A DNA stretch of 64,000 nucleotides from DATLGB01 sp964242305 (lineage in GTDB: Bacteria > Actinomycetota > Thermoleophilia > Solirubrobacterales > Solirubrobacteraceae): the NCBI GenBank assembly GCA_964242305.1, contig CAXTBB010000014.1, positions 1 to 64,000 on the forward strand, written 5' to 3'. The notes below the pieces were generated by a model. The model saw only the letters and a list, made by a program, of their open reading frames with translations. It did not search any database and was not told where the DNA came from. A program made the translations under genes and the position numbers. Shown piece by piece: positions 35,779 to 45,321 of this stretch (position 1 is its first letter; each line of letters opens with the position of its first letter).

Positions 35779-37734
35779 ATGGCGCTGACCGTCTCCTCGC
35801 AGCCCGTCGCGCCCGACCTCTATCGCACCGTCGTCGACACGCTCGACAACGGCATCCTGCTGGTCGACGGCGAGGGCACCGTCCTCGCCGCCAACCAGCG
35901 CGCGGAGCAGATCCTCGGCTTCGACATCGAGCACGTGTGCGGCGGCAGCTCCGTCCCCTGGCGCTTCGTCGACGGCCGGGGCGTGCCCGTGCCGCCGGAG
36001 GAGCTGCCCTGCCAGCGCGGTCTGCGCACCGGGGTGGAGCAGCGCGAGGTCGTCCTCGGCGTCGCCCGCGCCGACGGCTCGTTCGCCTGGGTCGAGTTCA
36101 ACGCGCGGCCGACCACCTCCGCCGGCGTGCCGGTCGCGGTCCTGTCCTTCGCCGACGTCACCGAGCGCCACCGCCAGCGAACGCCGGGCGACGGCGACAC
36201 GCTCACCGGCGCGTTCAACCGGCGCTCCTTCGAGGACCAGCTGCGCCAGCAGGTCAACCGCTGCCGGATGCGCGGCGAGACCGCCTCGCTGCTGCTGGTC
36301 GACATCGACGGGCTGAAGGCGATCAACGACGCCTTCGGGCACGCCACCGGCGACGCGGTCCTGGTCGATGCGGCACGGCGGCTGCGCTCGGGGCTGCGCG
36401 ACAGCGACGTGCTCGCCCGCTGCGGTGGGGACGAGTTCGCGGTGCTGCTCCAGGGCGCCGGCGAGGACCACGCCACCGAGATCGCCGTGCGGCTGGCCGC
36501 CGCACTGGCCGAACCCCGCACGCTCGACGCGCCGACGCCTGTGGCCAGCATCGGCATCTGCGTCCTCGACGACCGGACCACCGCCGCCGAATCGGCGCTG
36601 GCCGCCGCGGACGCCGCCCTCTATGAGGCCAAGCAGTCGGGGCCGGGCGGCGTCAGTGCCGCTCCGATCCCGGACGCCCGGGGCCGGCACCGGCCCCAGC
36701 GCTCCGCCGCGCTCGTGTTCGAGCGCCTCGGCGAGCCCGGCGACGGGATGTCGGTCGAGCGCATCGTCACCGCCGCGCGCGACCTGCTCGAGATGGACAT
36801 CGCCTACTCGACGGAGATGACCACCACTGAGCAGGTCTTCGAGACGGTCGTCGGCGACGGCGACTCCTTCGGCGTCGGCGCCGGGACGCGCATGCCGCTC
36901 GAGATGACCTACTGCGAGCGCATCCTGTCCGGAAGGCTGCCCAACCTGATGCCCGACTTGAGCGTCATCCCCGAGGCGGCCGCGATGCCCGTCACGGAGG
37001 CGGCGGGCGTCGGCGCCTACGTCTCCGTCCCCATCACCCTGCCTGACGGCCGGCGGCACGGCACGCTGTGCCTGGCCGCCCACGAGGCGCGGCCGGACAT
37101 CTCCGAGCGCGACGTGCGCTACCTGCACCTGCTGGCCAGACTGCTCGGGGACAGCCTCGAGCGCGAGCGGCGGCTCATCGAGCGCGCGGCGTCCACCGGG
37201 CTCCGGGCCCTCGCCGCCGCCGTCGAGACCCGCGACCAGTACACGTCCGAGCACTCGGAGATCGTCCTCGAGCTGGTCGGCGCCGTCGCCCGCCAGATGG
37301 GGCTCTCGGCCACTGAGGTCGCCGTCGCAGAGCAGGTCGGGCTGCTCCATGACCTCGGCAAGCTCGCCGTCCCCGACGCCATCCTCCACAAGCCCGGACC
37401 GCTGGACGACGACGAGTGGGAGGTCATGCGCGGCCACCCGGAGGCCGGCGCGCGCCTGGTCGCCGCGATCCCCGAGCTCGGGCACCTCGCCGACGCCATC
37501 CGCGCCGAGCACGAGCGCTGGGACGGCCGGGGCTACCCCTTCGGCCTCGCCGGCGAGTCGATCCCGGCCGCCAGCCGCATCGTCTTCGTCTGCGACGCCT
37601 ATCACGCGATGACCAGCGACCGCCCTTACCGGGCGTCGCTGCCGCGGGACGCGGCCCTGCAGGAGATCACCGCCAACGCCGGAACACAGTTCTGCCCGGT
37701 CGCGGCGCAGGCGCTCGTGACCCAATTGGCCTGA
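35779..37734 (+). CDS. Cyclic di-GMP enzyme: PAS-GGDEF-GAF-HD-GYP
   Basis: A 651-residue soluble signalling protein with both synthesis and degradation domains. A PAS domain covers about residues 15-130. A GGDEF domain at 140-295 carries the exact motif at 216-220 and an RDSD inhibition site at 207-210. A GAF-like region covers about 310-450. A C-terminal HD-GYP domain has HDLGK near residue 523 and EHERWDGRGYP. A bifunctional cyclase/phosphodiesterase with two sensory inputs is predicted; which activity dominates cannot be told. Confidence 0.88.
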   Translation: MALTVSSQPVAPDLYRTVVDTLDNGILLVDGEGTVLAANQRAEQILGFDIEHVCGGSSVPWRFVDGRGVPVPPEELPCQRGLRTGVEQREVVLGVARADGSFAWVEFNARPTTSAGVPVAVLSFADVTERHRQRTPGDGDTLTGAFNRRSFEDQLRQQVNRCRMRGETASLLLVDIDGLKAINDAFGHATGDAVLVDAARRLRSGLRDSDVLARCGGDEFAVLLQGAGEDHATEIAVRLAAALAEPRTLDAPTPVASIGICVLDDRTTAAESALAAADAALYEAKQSGPGGVSAAPIPDARGRHRPQRSAALVFERLGEPGDGMSVERIVTAARDLLEMDIAYSTEMTTTEQVFETVVGDGDSFGVGAGTRMPLEMTYCERILSGRLPNLMPDLSVIPEAAAMPVTEAAGVGAYVSVPITLPDGRRHGTLCLAAHEARPDISERDVRYLHLLARLLGDSLERERRLIERAASTGLRALAAAVETRDQYTSEHSEIVLELVGAVARQMGLSATEVAVAEQVGLLHDLGKLAVPDAILHKPGPLDDDEWEVMRGHPEAGARLVAAIPELGHLADAIRAEHERWDGRGYPFGLAGESIPAASRIVFVCDAYHAMTSDRPYRASLPRDAALQEITANAGTQFCPVAAQALVTQLA

Positions 37735-37787
37735 AGGCTGGAATTCGTTGACACTCGTCGGTCGCCTCTGAAGGCTGACTGACGAAT

Positions 37788-38789
37788 ATGGCTCGGCGAA
37801 TGAGCGCGACGAGGTGGCTGACGGCGTGCGGCGCAGCCGGCGTGGTTTCCCTCGGTGCCGGTGGGAGCGCGACCGGCGCGCCATCGGTACGTCAGGCGAC
37901 GGTGCGCAACCTGGCGCAGCCGGGCATCGAGTCCTCGCCCGCGCAACCGGAGCTGGTCCTCGCGTCGAGAGGCACCTGCGCGGACGTCCTGACGGCGTCT
38001 CAGATCGATGACGGCTCATCGCCATGCGCACCCGGCACGTGGCCCCAGACGGGGACGCACGCATGGAACCCACGACTTGACATCGCGGCCGGAGACACCG
38101 TCGAGATCACGTTGGCTCAGCCCGCGTCACAGGTCCGCTACAGCGCGGCCACCGACGGCCCAGCGGGCGGGCAGACCGCACCCGACGGCACGCACGCGCC
38201 GAACAAGCAACTGCTCGGACCCGCCAGCGCCCAGTCCACCACCGACCCCCGCCGTTGGACGATCGAGGTGCCCAATCCGATGGATCCGCTGATCAGGACC
38301 GGCACGACCCTCTCGCTGGTCGCCACGACGGCTGATGGAGCTTCGGACTACGCGTTCTCGCTCGGAGCGCCCCGAGCCCAGAGCTACGGCGGCGCCTGCG
38401 GGCCGGCGTGGTACGCGCCAGACGATGTCACGACGTCCTGCCCGCAGGCACCGCCCGGGCACCCGCCGACGCCTGAGTCCACACCCGCTCCCCACACAGC
38501 GCATCTCGCTCGAACCCGCCTTCACGTCTCGAGCCGGCGGTTTCACCTCGCGATCGTCGGCCTCACCACGGGGGTGGTCCGAGCGAAGCTGATCTACCAC
38601 GGCCGGTCCGCTGCACGCGTGTCGAAGACGACCGCCAGACGTGTGGACGCGAGACTTCACCCTGGCGTGTTCGCTGCTCTCAGGCGACGCGACTCGATAC
38701 GCATGAAGACGATCCTGCGGGCCTGCGACCCGAACTCGTGCAGGCGCTCGGCCCAAGCACTGCGGCTCGAGTTCCGGTCGAGCCGGTGA
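37788..38789 (+). CDS. Putative exported protein of unknown function
   Basis: A 333-residue protein with a likely signal peptide (residues 1-31, ending ATGA). It has four or more Cys in the mature part (FxCAD, PCAP, GGACG, CPQA) and a Pro-rich linker at about 225-240. A beta-rich C-terminal region (about 245-333) contains a Cys pair (RACDPNSC). I recognise no family. Codon use is slightly less GC-skewed than its neighbours. An ATG four codons later is an alternative start. Confidence 0.6.
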   Translation: MARRMSATRWLTACGAAGVVSLGAGGSATGAPSVRQATVRNLAQPGIESSPAQPELVLASRGTCADVLTASQIDDGSSPCAPGTWPQTGTHAWNPRLDIAAGDTVEITLAQPASQVRYSAATDGPAGGQTAPDGTHAPNKQLLGPASAQSTTDPRRWTIEVPNPMDPLIRTGTTLSLVATTADGASDYAFSLGAPRAQSYGGACGPAWYAPDDVTTSCPQAPPGHPPTPESTPAPHTAHLARTRLHVSSRRFHLAIVGLTTGVVRAKLIYHGRSAARVSKTTARRVDARLHPGVFAALRRRDSIRMKTILRACDPNSCRRSAQALRLEFRSSR

Positions 38790-39063
38790 CCCCGGTCTCG
38801 TGCTGCGCTCGCGGCGCCTCTAGCCTCGGAGTCGGTGGCTCACGAGCGCGACGAGACCGCGGAGGTCCGCTACGAGCGCCGGCGCACGGGCGTCGTCGCC
38901 GCCGGGACGCTGGCCTGCCCGTCCTGCGACGCGCCGGTCGCCCCGGTCGGGCGCATGCGGCTGACGGCACAGCTGGCGTGCCCGTTCTGCGCCCACGCGG
39001 GCCCCGTCCGCGATTTCCTCTCCCTCGCCATGCCGGCGCGCCCCGCGCACGTCGTGGTCCGCG

Positions 39064-39794
<731 letters not shown>

Positions 39795-39798
<4 letters not shown>

Positions 39799-40640
39799 GC
39801 GGCCACGACGGTGCCGCGCTCCCGCTGCCGGGCGCGCAGGTAGTCCAGCAGCCGGGCGAGCGGGATCGTGACGGCCAGGTACAGCACCGCGGCGCCCAGC
39901 AGCGGCGTGTAGTTGAAGTTCGAGCTCGCGTTGATCTGGGCGACCCGGAAGGCTTCCAGCGGGCCGAGGATCGAGACCAGGGCGACGTCCTTCTGCAGCG
40001 CGATGAAGTCGTTGAGCAGCGGCGGGGCGATCCGGCGCAGCGCCTGGGGGACGACCACGAAGCGCAGCGACTGGGTGGGGGTGAGGCCGACGGCGAGCGC
40101 GGCGGCGCGCTGGCGGTCGTCGATGGACTCCAGGCCGGCGCGGTAGACCTCGGCCACGTAGGCGCCGTAGGAGAGGGCCAGGCCGAAGCCGCCGAGCACG
40201 ACGGGGTCCGTCGGCACGCCCTTGAGCGCCAGCGCCGGGATCCCGAAGCCGACCAGATAGACGATCAGGATCGTCGGGATGCCGCGGAAGACGTCCACGT
40301 AGAGGACGGCCAGCGCGCGGACCGGGAAGAGCGCCGGCGCGCGGCCCGTCCGGGCCAGCGCCACGACCAGCCCGAGGATGAGCACGACCACCTCGACGAT
40401 CAGGAACAGCTTGACGTCGAGCCAGAACCCGGCGAGCACGTCCGGGAACGACGTGCGGAACGCCGACCAGGACAGGAACGTCTCCCGGAACGCGTCCCAG
40501 CCCGGACTGGTGACGATGACGGCGGCGAGCGTCCCCAGGACGACGACCGTCGACCCCGCCGCGACCGCCGCGCCGCGGCGTCCGCGGCGGCGCCGGGCGG
40601 CCGCGCGGACCGCCTGGCGCTCTCCGGGCAGTGGCGTCAG
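39795..40640 (-). CDS. Polar amino-acid ABC transporter permease
   Basis: A 281-residue HisM/GlnP-type inner-membrane protein, with the EAA loop AAALAVGLTPTQSLRFVVVPQALR. The frame is open back to the binding-protein stop, and the first conventional start is GTG at 40437-40439 (214 residues). That start would remove an N-terminal helix (AAVAAGSTVVVLGTLAAVIV) which relatives usually carry. I therefore propose the CTG at 40638-40640, which overlaps the upstream stop codon as CTGA, like the GTGA junctions elsewhere. Confidence 0.75.
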
Positions 40641-41497
40641 CGAAGCTCCGGCGCGCCGGCGGCTTCGCCGAGCTCACGCGACTGGATCTTCGCGAGCTCG
40701 CCGGAGCTGCGCAGCTCCTCGACGGCCTTCGAGACGCACGAGGTCAGCGGTGAGCCCTTGGCCAGCAGCGCGCCCCAGCGGTCGCCGCCCGGCGCGTCGA
40801 ACTGGCCGACGATCTTCGAGCCGTCCACCTGCGCGGCGGTCACGTAGAACGCCGTCGGCAGGTCGACGACGACACCCTGGACGCGCTTCTGCTTGAGCGC
40901 CTGGACGACGTCATTGGAGTCGTTGTAGACCTGCGGGTCGGCGGTGGGCTTGACCTCTTGCTGGACGGCGTCGAGGCTGGTGGTGCCGACCTGGACGCCG
41001 AGCTTGGCGTCCTTGAGGTCGGCCAGCGAGGTGACCTTCAGCGTCGAGCCCTTGGGCACGACGACGGCCTGCGGGGCCTCGAAGTAGGGCGCCGAGAAGT
41101 CGACGACCTTCTCGCGCTTGGGGGTGATGGAGATCTCGTTGACGTCGAAGTCGAACTTCTTGGGGCCGGGCGCGTAGCTCGAGTTGAACGGCACCACGAT
41201 CCACTTCACCTCGTCCTTGGTGAAGCCGAGCCGGGTGGCGATCGCGTAGGCGACGGCGGACTCGAAGCCCTTGCCGTTGGTCGGGTCGTCGTCGGAGAAG
41301 TACGGCGGGTAGGCGGGCTTGTCGGTCCCCACGGTCAGCGTGCCGCCGGTGACCGTCTTGAGGCTGTCCTTCGCGCAGGAGTCGGAGCTGCCCCCGGAGG
41401 CGGTGGTCGAGCTGGACGTGGACTTGTCAGACCCGCAGCCGGCCACCAGAGCCGCGACGAGGACGAGCAGGACTAGGAGGAAGCGGTGCGCGCGCAT
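40637..41497 (-). CDS. Polar amino-acid ABC transporter substrate-binding lipoprotein
   Basis: A 286-residue binding protein with a lipoprotein signal whose lipobox is LVAGC (Cys at about residue 21), then a Ser/Thr-rich linker. The family-3 solute-binding fold follows: TLTVGTDKPAYPPYF, EISITPKREKVVDFSAPYF and AKLGVQVGTTSLD. It delivers an amino acid to the adjacent permease. A TAAAGT box (41507-41512) lies inside the end of the antiporter gene, so the operon has its own promoter. Confidence 0.92.
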   Translation of the reverse strand: MRAHRFLLVLLVLVAALVAGCGSDKSTSSSTTASGGSSDSCAKDSLKTVTGGTLTVGTDKPAYPPYFSDDDPTNGKGFESAVAYAIATRLGFTKDEVKWIVVPFNSSYAPGPKKFDFDVNEISITPKREKVVDFSAPYFEAPQAVVVPKGSTLKVTSLADLKDAKLGVQVGTTSLDAVQQEVKPTADPQVYNDSNDVVQALKQKRVQGVVVDLPTAFYVTAAQVDGSKIVGQFDAPGGDRWGALLAKGSPLTSCVSKAVEELRSSGELAKIQSRELGEAAGAPELR

Positions 41498-42624
41498 AGC
41501 GCGCGCACTTTACGGCCTCCGGACCGGCGGCTCAGACGGCGCAGGAGGGGGCCGGCGGCCAGGGTGGTGATCAGGGCCATCGCGACCATGGCGGTGTAGA
41601 GGCGGACGTCGATCAGCCCGGCGCGCAGGCCGGCGCTGAGGACGACGAGCTCGACCAGGCCGCGGGTGTTCATCAGGGCGCCGACGACCAGGGCGTCCCG
41701 GCGGTCCAGGCCGGCCCTGGCGGCGGCCAGCGTGGCGCTGGCGAACTTGGCGCTGACGGCAACCGCAAGCACGCCGGCGAGCAGCGGCAGGCCGCCGCTC
41801 AGCAGGCCGCCGAGGTCCACCCGCAGGGCCGGGACGGCGAAGAACAGCGGCAGCAGGACAGCGATCGCGTGGCGTGGGACGGGCGCGTGCAGCGCCGCGA
41901 CCGCCGCGCGGCGGACCGGCACGGGCAGGGCCAGGGCGAAGGCGAAGGCGCCAAGCACGACGTGGAGACCGGCCAGCTGGGACGCGGTCGCGGCGACGGC
42001 CAGGCCGACCAGGGCGAGGCGCGCGGGGAGGAAACGGGCGAGGAGGACGGTGACGCCCAGGGCGACCGCGCCGCGCGTGGCCACCGCGACCGGCGAGCCG
42101 TCCGCCGCGAGCCCGACCGCCACGCCCAGCAGTGGCCAGATGAGCAGCTCCTGGGCGGCGGCAGCGCCGAGGCTGACGCGGCCGGGCCGCGTCTCGGCCA
42201 GTCCCCGCTGCTCGACGATGCGGGCCAGCACCGGGAACGCGGTGACCGCGAACGCCGTGGCCAGGAACAGCACGGCGGCGAGCCCGGTGCGCCCGACCAC
42301 GAGCGCCACGGCCACGCCGGCTAGGAACGGGACGGCGAAGGACGCGGCGCCGACCGAGAGGACCGCGTCGCGGTCGCGGCGCAGCGCGGTCGGGTCCAGG
42401 CCGGCTACGACGCGGAAGACGTAGGCCGCCAGCGCCGCCTCGCCGATCACGGTGAGCCCGTCGACCACGCCGGGCCGGAACACGCCGTGCAGGCCGATCG
42501 TCCCCAGCACCACCCCGGCCAGCACCTCGCCGATCACGCGCGGCTGGCCGACACGCTCGAGGACGCCGCCGAGCAGGCGCGACAGCGCGACGATCAGCAC
42601 GGCGGCGAGCAGAAGCGTTCCCAC
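41473..42624 (-). CDS. Cation:proton antiporter (CPA2/Kef-type)
   Basis: A 383-residue membrane protein with about 12 helices. It matches Na+/H+ or K+/H+ exchangers: RVIGEVLAGVVLGTIGLHG at the N-terminus, TAFAVTAFPVLARIV in the middle and MNTRGLVELVVLSAGL near the end. No regulatory TrkA domain follows. The ion is unknown. Its last 25 bases overlap the start of the binding-protein gene on the same strand. Confidence 0.88.
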   Translation of the reverse strand: MGTLLLAAVLIVALSRLLGGVLERVGQPRVIGEVLAGVVLGTIGLHGVFRPGVVDGLTVIGEAALAAYVFRVVAGLDPTALRRDRDAVLSVGAASFAVPFLAGVAVALVVGRTGLAAVLFLATAFAVTAFPVLARIVEQRGLAETRPGRVSLGAAAAQELLIWPLLGVAVGLAADGSPVAVATRGAVALGVTVLLARFLPARLALVGLAVAATASQLAGLHVVLGAFAFALALPVPVRRAAVAALHAPVPRHAIAVLLPLFFAVPALRVDLGGLLSGGLPLLAGVLAVAVSAKFASATLAAARAGLDRRDALVVGALMNTRGLVELVVLSAGLRAGLIDVRLYTAMVAMALITTLAAGPLLRRLSRRSGGRKVRALCARTASS

Positions 42625-42655
42625 ACGGGTGATACGGGCCTCGAACCGACCCGGC

Positions 42656-42683
42656 TTGACATATGCTTATAACGGTATATATT
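42656..42683 (+). promoter_or_regulatory. Consensus promoter of the ArsR/SRPBCC pair
   Basis: TTGACA (42656-42661), a 16-base spacer and TATATT (42678-42683) form the best sigma-70-like promoter seen in the window. The -10 ends seven bases before the GTG start, predicting a leaderless message. The A/T-rich spacer is strikingly unlike its surroundings and may hold the ArsR operator. Confidence 0.75.
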
Positions 42684-42690
42684 GATGTGC

Positions 42691-43029
42691 GTGGCACGAG
42701 CAGCGACCACCGCGGACACGTTCAACGCGATCGCCGAGCCCCGGCGGCGCGAGATCCTGGACGCGCTGGCCGGGGGGGAGCGGGCGGTCAACGACCTGGT
42801 CGCCCGCCTGGGGATGACGCAGCCGCAGGTCTCCAAGCACCTGCGGGTGCTCCGCGAGGTGGGCGCCGTCGACGTCCGCGAGGACGGCCGGCAGCGGCTG
42901 TACCGCCTCAACGGCCCCGCGCTCAAGCCCGTCCACGACTGGGTGCAGGCCTACGCCCACCTGTGGAACGAGCGCTTCGACGCGCTCGACGACGTGCTGG
43001 CCGACCTACAACCCAAGGAGGAACGATGA
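42691..43029 (+). CDS. ArsR-family transcriptional regulator
   Basis: A 112-residue winged-helix repressor with ADTFNAIAEPRRREILDAL, the recognition helix TQPQVSKHLRVLREVGAV and a C-terminal WVQAYAHLWNERFDAL. It lacks the Cys metal site of metal-sensing ArsR proteins, as usual for the subgroup paired with AHSA1 proteins. GTG at 42691 fits both the family start and the upstream -10 box; TTG 42682 and ATG 42685 are less likely. Confidence 0.9.
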   Translation: MARAATTADTFNAIAEPRRREILDALAGGERAVNDLVARLGMTQPQVSKHLRVLREVGAVDVREDGRQRLYRLNGPALKPVHDWVQAYAHLWNERFDALDDVLADLQPKEER

Positions 43030-43508
43030 TCCTGTCCGACACCACCACCGTCACCACTCGCGGCGACCGCGACATCCTCGTCACGCGCGAGTTCGACGCG
43101 CCGCGCGCGCTGGTCTTCCGCGCGTGGACGGAGCCCGAGCTCGTGCGCCGCTGGTGGACCGCCAAGCGCGGCACGATGTCGGTCTGCGAGATCGACCTGC
43201 GCGTGGGGGGGAAGTGGCGCTTCGCCATGACCGCCGACAGCGAGGGGCAGGAGGTCGAGTTCTACGGCGAGTACCGCGAGGTGGTCGCGCCGGAGCGGCT
43301 GGTCTCCACCGAGATCTACGCGCCCTTCCCCGACCATCCGGCGCTCAACACGCTGACCTTCGAGGAGCGCGAGGGCCACACGTTCGCCACGCTGCTGGTC
43401 GAGCACGACACGCCGGAGGCGCGGGACATGCACCTGCAGTCGGGCATGGAGAACGGCCTGCGCGACGCGCTCGACCTGCTCGAGGCCGTCGCCCAGTCGC
43501 TGCGATAG
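43026..43508 (+). CDS. SRPBCC/AHSA1-domain protein
   Basis: A 160-residue START-like protein with VTREFDAPRALVFRAWTEPE, the signature RRWWTAKRGTMSV and a C-terminal HLQSGMENGLRDALDLLE. Such proteins are usually co-transcribed with ArsR regulators and bind hydrophobic ligands. It overlaps the ArsR stop by four bases and has a perfect Shine-Dalgarno (AAGGAGG), needed because it is translated internally on the message. Confidence 0.9.
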   Translation: MILSDTTTVTTRGDRDILVTREFDAPRALVFRAWTEPELVRRWWTAKRGTMSVCEIDLRVGGKWRFAMTADSEGQEVEFYGEYREVVAPERLVSTEIYAPFPDHPALNTLTFEEREGHTFATLLVEHDTPEARDMHLQSGMENGLRDALDLLEAVAQSLR

Positions 43509-43512
43509 GTGA

Positions 43513-43530
43513 CCCCGGTCGTGACCGGGG
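43513..43530. repeat. CCCCGGTC inverted repeat with a third copy downstream
   Basis: CCCCGGTC-GT-GACCGGGG is a perfect 8-bp palindrome just after the SRPBCC stop. A third CCCCGGTC at 43537-43544 abuts the ATG of the small acidic ORF. It may be a terminator-like hairpin or a multi-site operator; there is no T-run. Confidence 0.45.
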
Positions 43531-43544
43531 CCCGTACCCCGGTC

Positions 43545-43667
43545 ATGATCGACGAGAAGACCGAGCCCGACACCGATGACGCCGACGACGACACCGTGCC
43601 CGCCGCCCCCGGCGACAGCGACACCGACCTGGGGGACACCGACCAGCACTCCGACGCCGACGCCTGA
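43545..43667 (+). CDS. Small acidic protein
   Basis: A 40-residue ORF, with 16 of its residues Asp or Glu (MIDEKTEPDTDDADDDT at the start, ending HSDADA). It has no Shine-Dalgarno. The coding call rests on an in-frame ATG, a stop just before the next promoter box and a composition too acidic to be random in this GC context. The function is unknown. Confidence 0.4.
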   Translation: MIDEKTEPDTDDADDDTVPAAPGDSDTDLGDTDQHSDADA

Positions 43668-43685
43668 GGGCCGTACGCTCGGGGC

Positions 43686-44396
43686 ATGGAGACCGTGGTC
43701 CTCGAGGCATCCTGGCTGACCCCCGGCGTGCGCCGGATCGTCGTCGGCGGCGATGCCCTCGACGGCTTCGCCCCGGAATTCGCCGACAGCTACGTGAAGT
43801 GCCGGTTCGGCGACCGGATGCGCTCGTACACGGTGCGCGCGTGGGACGCCGAGCGCCGCCGGCTGACGCTGGACTTCGTCGTGCATGGGGACCGCGGGCT
43901 GGCCGGCCCGTGGGCGGCGGCGGCGCAGCCGGGCGACACGCTGGAGATCAAGGGTCCCGGTGGCGCCTACGCGCCGTCCCCCGACGCCGACTGGCACCTG
44001 CTGGCGGGCGACGAGGCGGTCATCCCCGCCATCGCGGTCGCGCTGGAGCGGGTGCCCGCCGGCGTCCCGGCGCTGGTCGTGATCGAGGTGCCCGGCCCCG
44101 CGCACGAGCAGCCGCTCGCCTCCCCGGGGGAACTGGATCTGCGCTGGATCCACGGCGAAGGGCTCGTCGAGGCCGTCACCGGGCTCGACCTTCCCGAGGG
44201 ACAGGGGCACGCGTTCATTCACGGCGAGGCGACCGCCGTCCGCCTCATCCGCCGCCATCTCGTCCTCGAGCGTGGCATGCCCGTCGAGACGCTGTCGGCC
44301 ACGGGCTACTGGAAGGAGCGCCGGACCGACGAGGAGTGGCGCGCCGACAAGAAGCAGTGGCTGGCCGCGGCCGAGGCGGACCTGCAACCGTCGTGA
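43686..44396 (+). CDS. Siderophore-interacting protein (FAD-dependent ferric reductase family)
   Basis: A 236-residue protein with the FAD-binding motif RSYTVR (about residues 41-46), the segment FVVHGDRGLAGPWAAAAQPGD in two adjoining blocks and the C-terminal GYWKERRTDEEW typical of ViuB/SIP proteins. These release iron from ferric siderophores in the cytoplasm with NAD(P)H. No siderophore biosynthesis or uptake gene is nearby. A TACGCT box (43674-43679) ends six bases before the ATG. Confidence 0.9.
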   Translation: METVVLEASWLTPGVRRIVVGGDALDGFAPEFADSYVKCRFGDRMRSYTVRAWDAERRRLTLDFVVHGDRGLAGPWAAAAQPGDTLEIKGPGGAYAPSPDADWHLLAGDEAVIPAIAVALERVPAGVPALVVIEVPGPAHEQPLASPGELDLRWIHGEGLVEAVTGLDLPEGQGHAFIHGEATAVRLIRRHLVLERGMPVETLSATGYWKERRTDEEWRADKKQWLAAAEADLQPS

Positions 44397-44632
44397 CGGA
44401 GCGCACGCCTGACGGTCACTACGTCGTCATCGACGGGCGCCGCTGGCGGGCGACGGACCCGGACCTGCCCGAGGCGCGCCGTCGCGAGCTCGTCTCCGAG
44501 CTGATGTCGGCGCGCAGCGCGGTCGGGCACGCCAAGCGGCGCGGGGACGCCGTCGCCGAGCGCGCCGCCCGCGACCGCGTCCACGCCGCCAAGGTGGCGC
44601 TGGGGGAGCGCGGACCGAAGTGGTGGGAGTGA
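44393..44632 (+). CDS. Conserved small protein downstream of the siderophore-interacting protein
   Basis: A 79-residue charged protein beginning TPDGHYVVIDGRRWRATDPD, then a helical Arg/Ala-rich stretch and a final GERGPKWWE. This resembles a conserved bacterial family sometimes loosely labelled as Tol-related; I see no basis for that function. The GTG overlaps the preceding stop by four bases. Confidence 0.75.
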   Translation: MTERTPDGHYVVIDGRRWRATDPDLPEARRRELVSELMSARSAVGHAKRRGDAVAERAARDRVHAAKVALGERGPKWWE

Positions 44633-44645
44633 GGCGCGCCCTCCC

Positions 44646-45266
44646 TCACAGCACGTCCGCGAGCGCGGCGGGGTCGACGATCGTCTGCTTGCCGTCCTTG
44701 GTGAGCACGAAGGTCGGCGTGCCGGTGACGCCGAGGCGTTTTGCCTCCGCCGTCGCCGCGGCGACGGCGCGGTCGGCGCCGGCCGGGACCGTCGCGTCCA
44801 CGCCCGCCGCCTTCGCGACGTGGCCGACGAACGCCGGCGTCGCGTAGCCGGAGTTCTCCTCGCCCTGGTTGGCGAAGACCTGCTCCAGGAACGGCCACAG
44901 CCGGTCCTGCGCGCGGGCGCCGGCGGCGTGCTCGGCGAGCGTCACGGAGTCCGGTCCCAGGAAGGAGAGCACGCGCGCGTCGAGCTTGACCTTGCCCGTG
45001 CGCACGTACTTCTGGAGCAGGGCGGGGAGGACGGTGCGGGACGTCTCCGCGCAGATCGGGCACTGCGGGTCGACGAACTCCGTCAGCGTGGCGGGCGCGC
45101 CGGGATCGCCGAGCACGCCTCGGTGCTCGGGGATGCCGGTGAGCAGGTTCGCCGGCGCCGGCTTCTTAGTGGGTCGCTTCTCCGCGCTGGAGACGATGGC
45201 GAACACGATGGTGAGCGCGGCCGCGCCGGCGATGACGGCGGCGAGCCGGGTGAGACGAGACGACAT
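44646..45266 (-). CDS. Membrane-anchored DsbA-like thiol oxidoreductase
   Basis: A 206-residue protein with one N-terminal hydrophobic helix (residues 8-27) and an extracytoplasmic thioredoxin fold with insert. The active site is CPIC, and the cis-Pro loop is GVTGTPTFVLT. It should form or shuffle disulfides outside the cell. The adjacent four-helix membrane protein upstream on the same strand may be its partner. Confidence 0.85.
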   Translation of the reverse strand: MSSRLTRLAAVIAGAAALTIVFAIVSSAEKRPTKKPAPANLLTGIPEHRGVLGDPGAPATLTEFVDPQCPICAETSRTVLPALLQKYVRTGKVKLDARVLSFLGPDSVTLAEHAAGARAQDRLWPFLEQVFANQGEENSGYATPAFVGHVAKAAGVDATVPAGADRAVAAATAEAKRLGVTGTPTFVLTKDGKQTIVDPAALADVL

Positions 45267-45321
45267 GGAACCCCTCTTCTGAAGACCTGGACAGGACGCG
45301 CACGGCGGCGCGCTGGGACCT

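Noticed and set aside
35743..38073. A 776-codon minus-strand open frame over the PAS-GGDEF-GAF-HD-GYP gene
   Set aside because: No recognisable domain; the plus strand carries the exact GGDEF and HD-GYP motifs.
43513..43530. CCCCGGTC palindrome as a rho-independent terminator
   Set aside because: There is no T-run after the hairpin and a third half-site follows, which suits an operator better; left as a repeat of unknown role.
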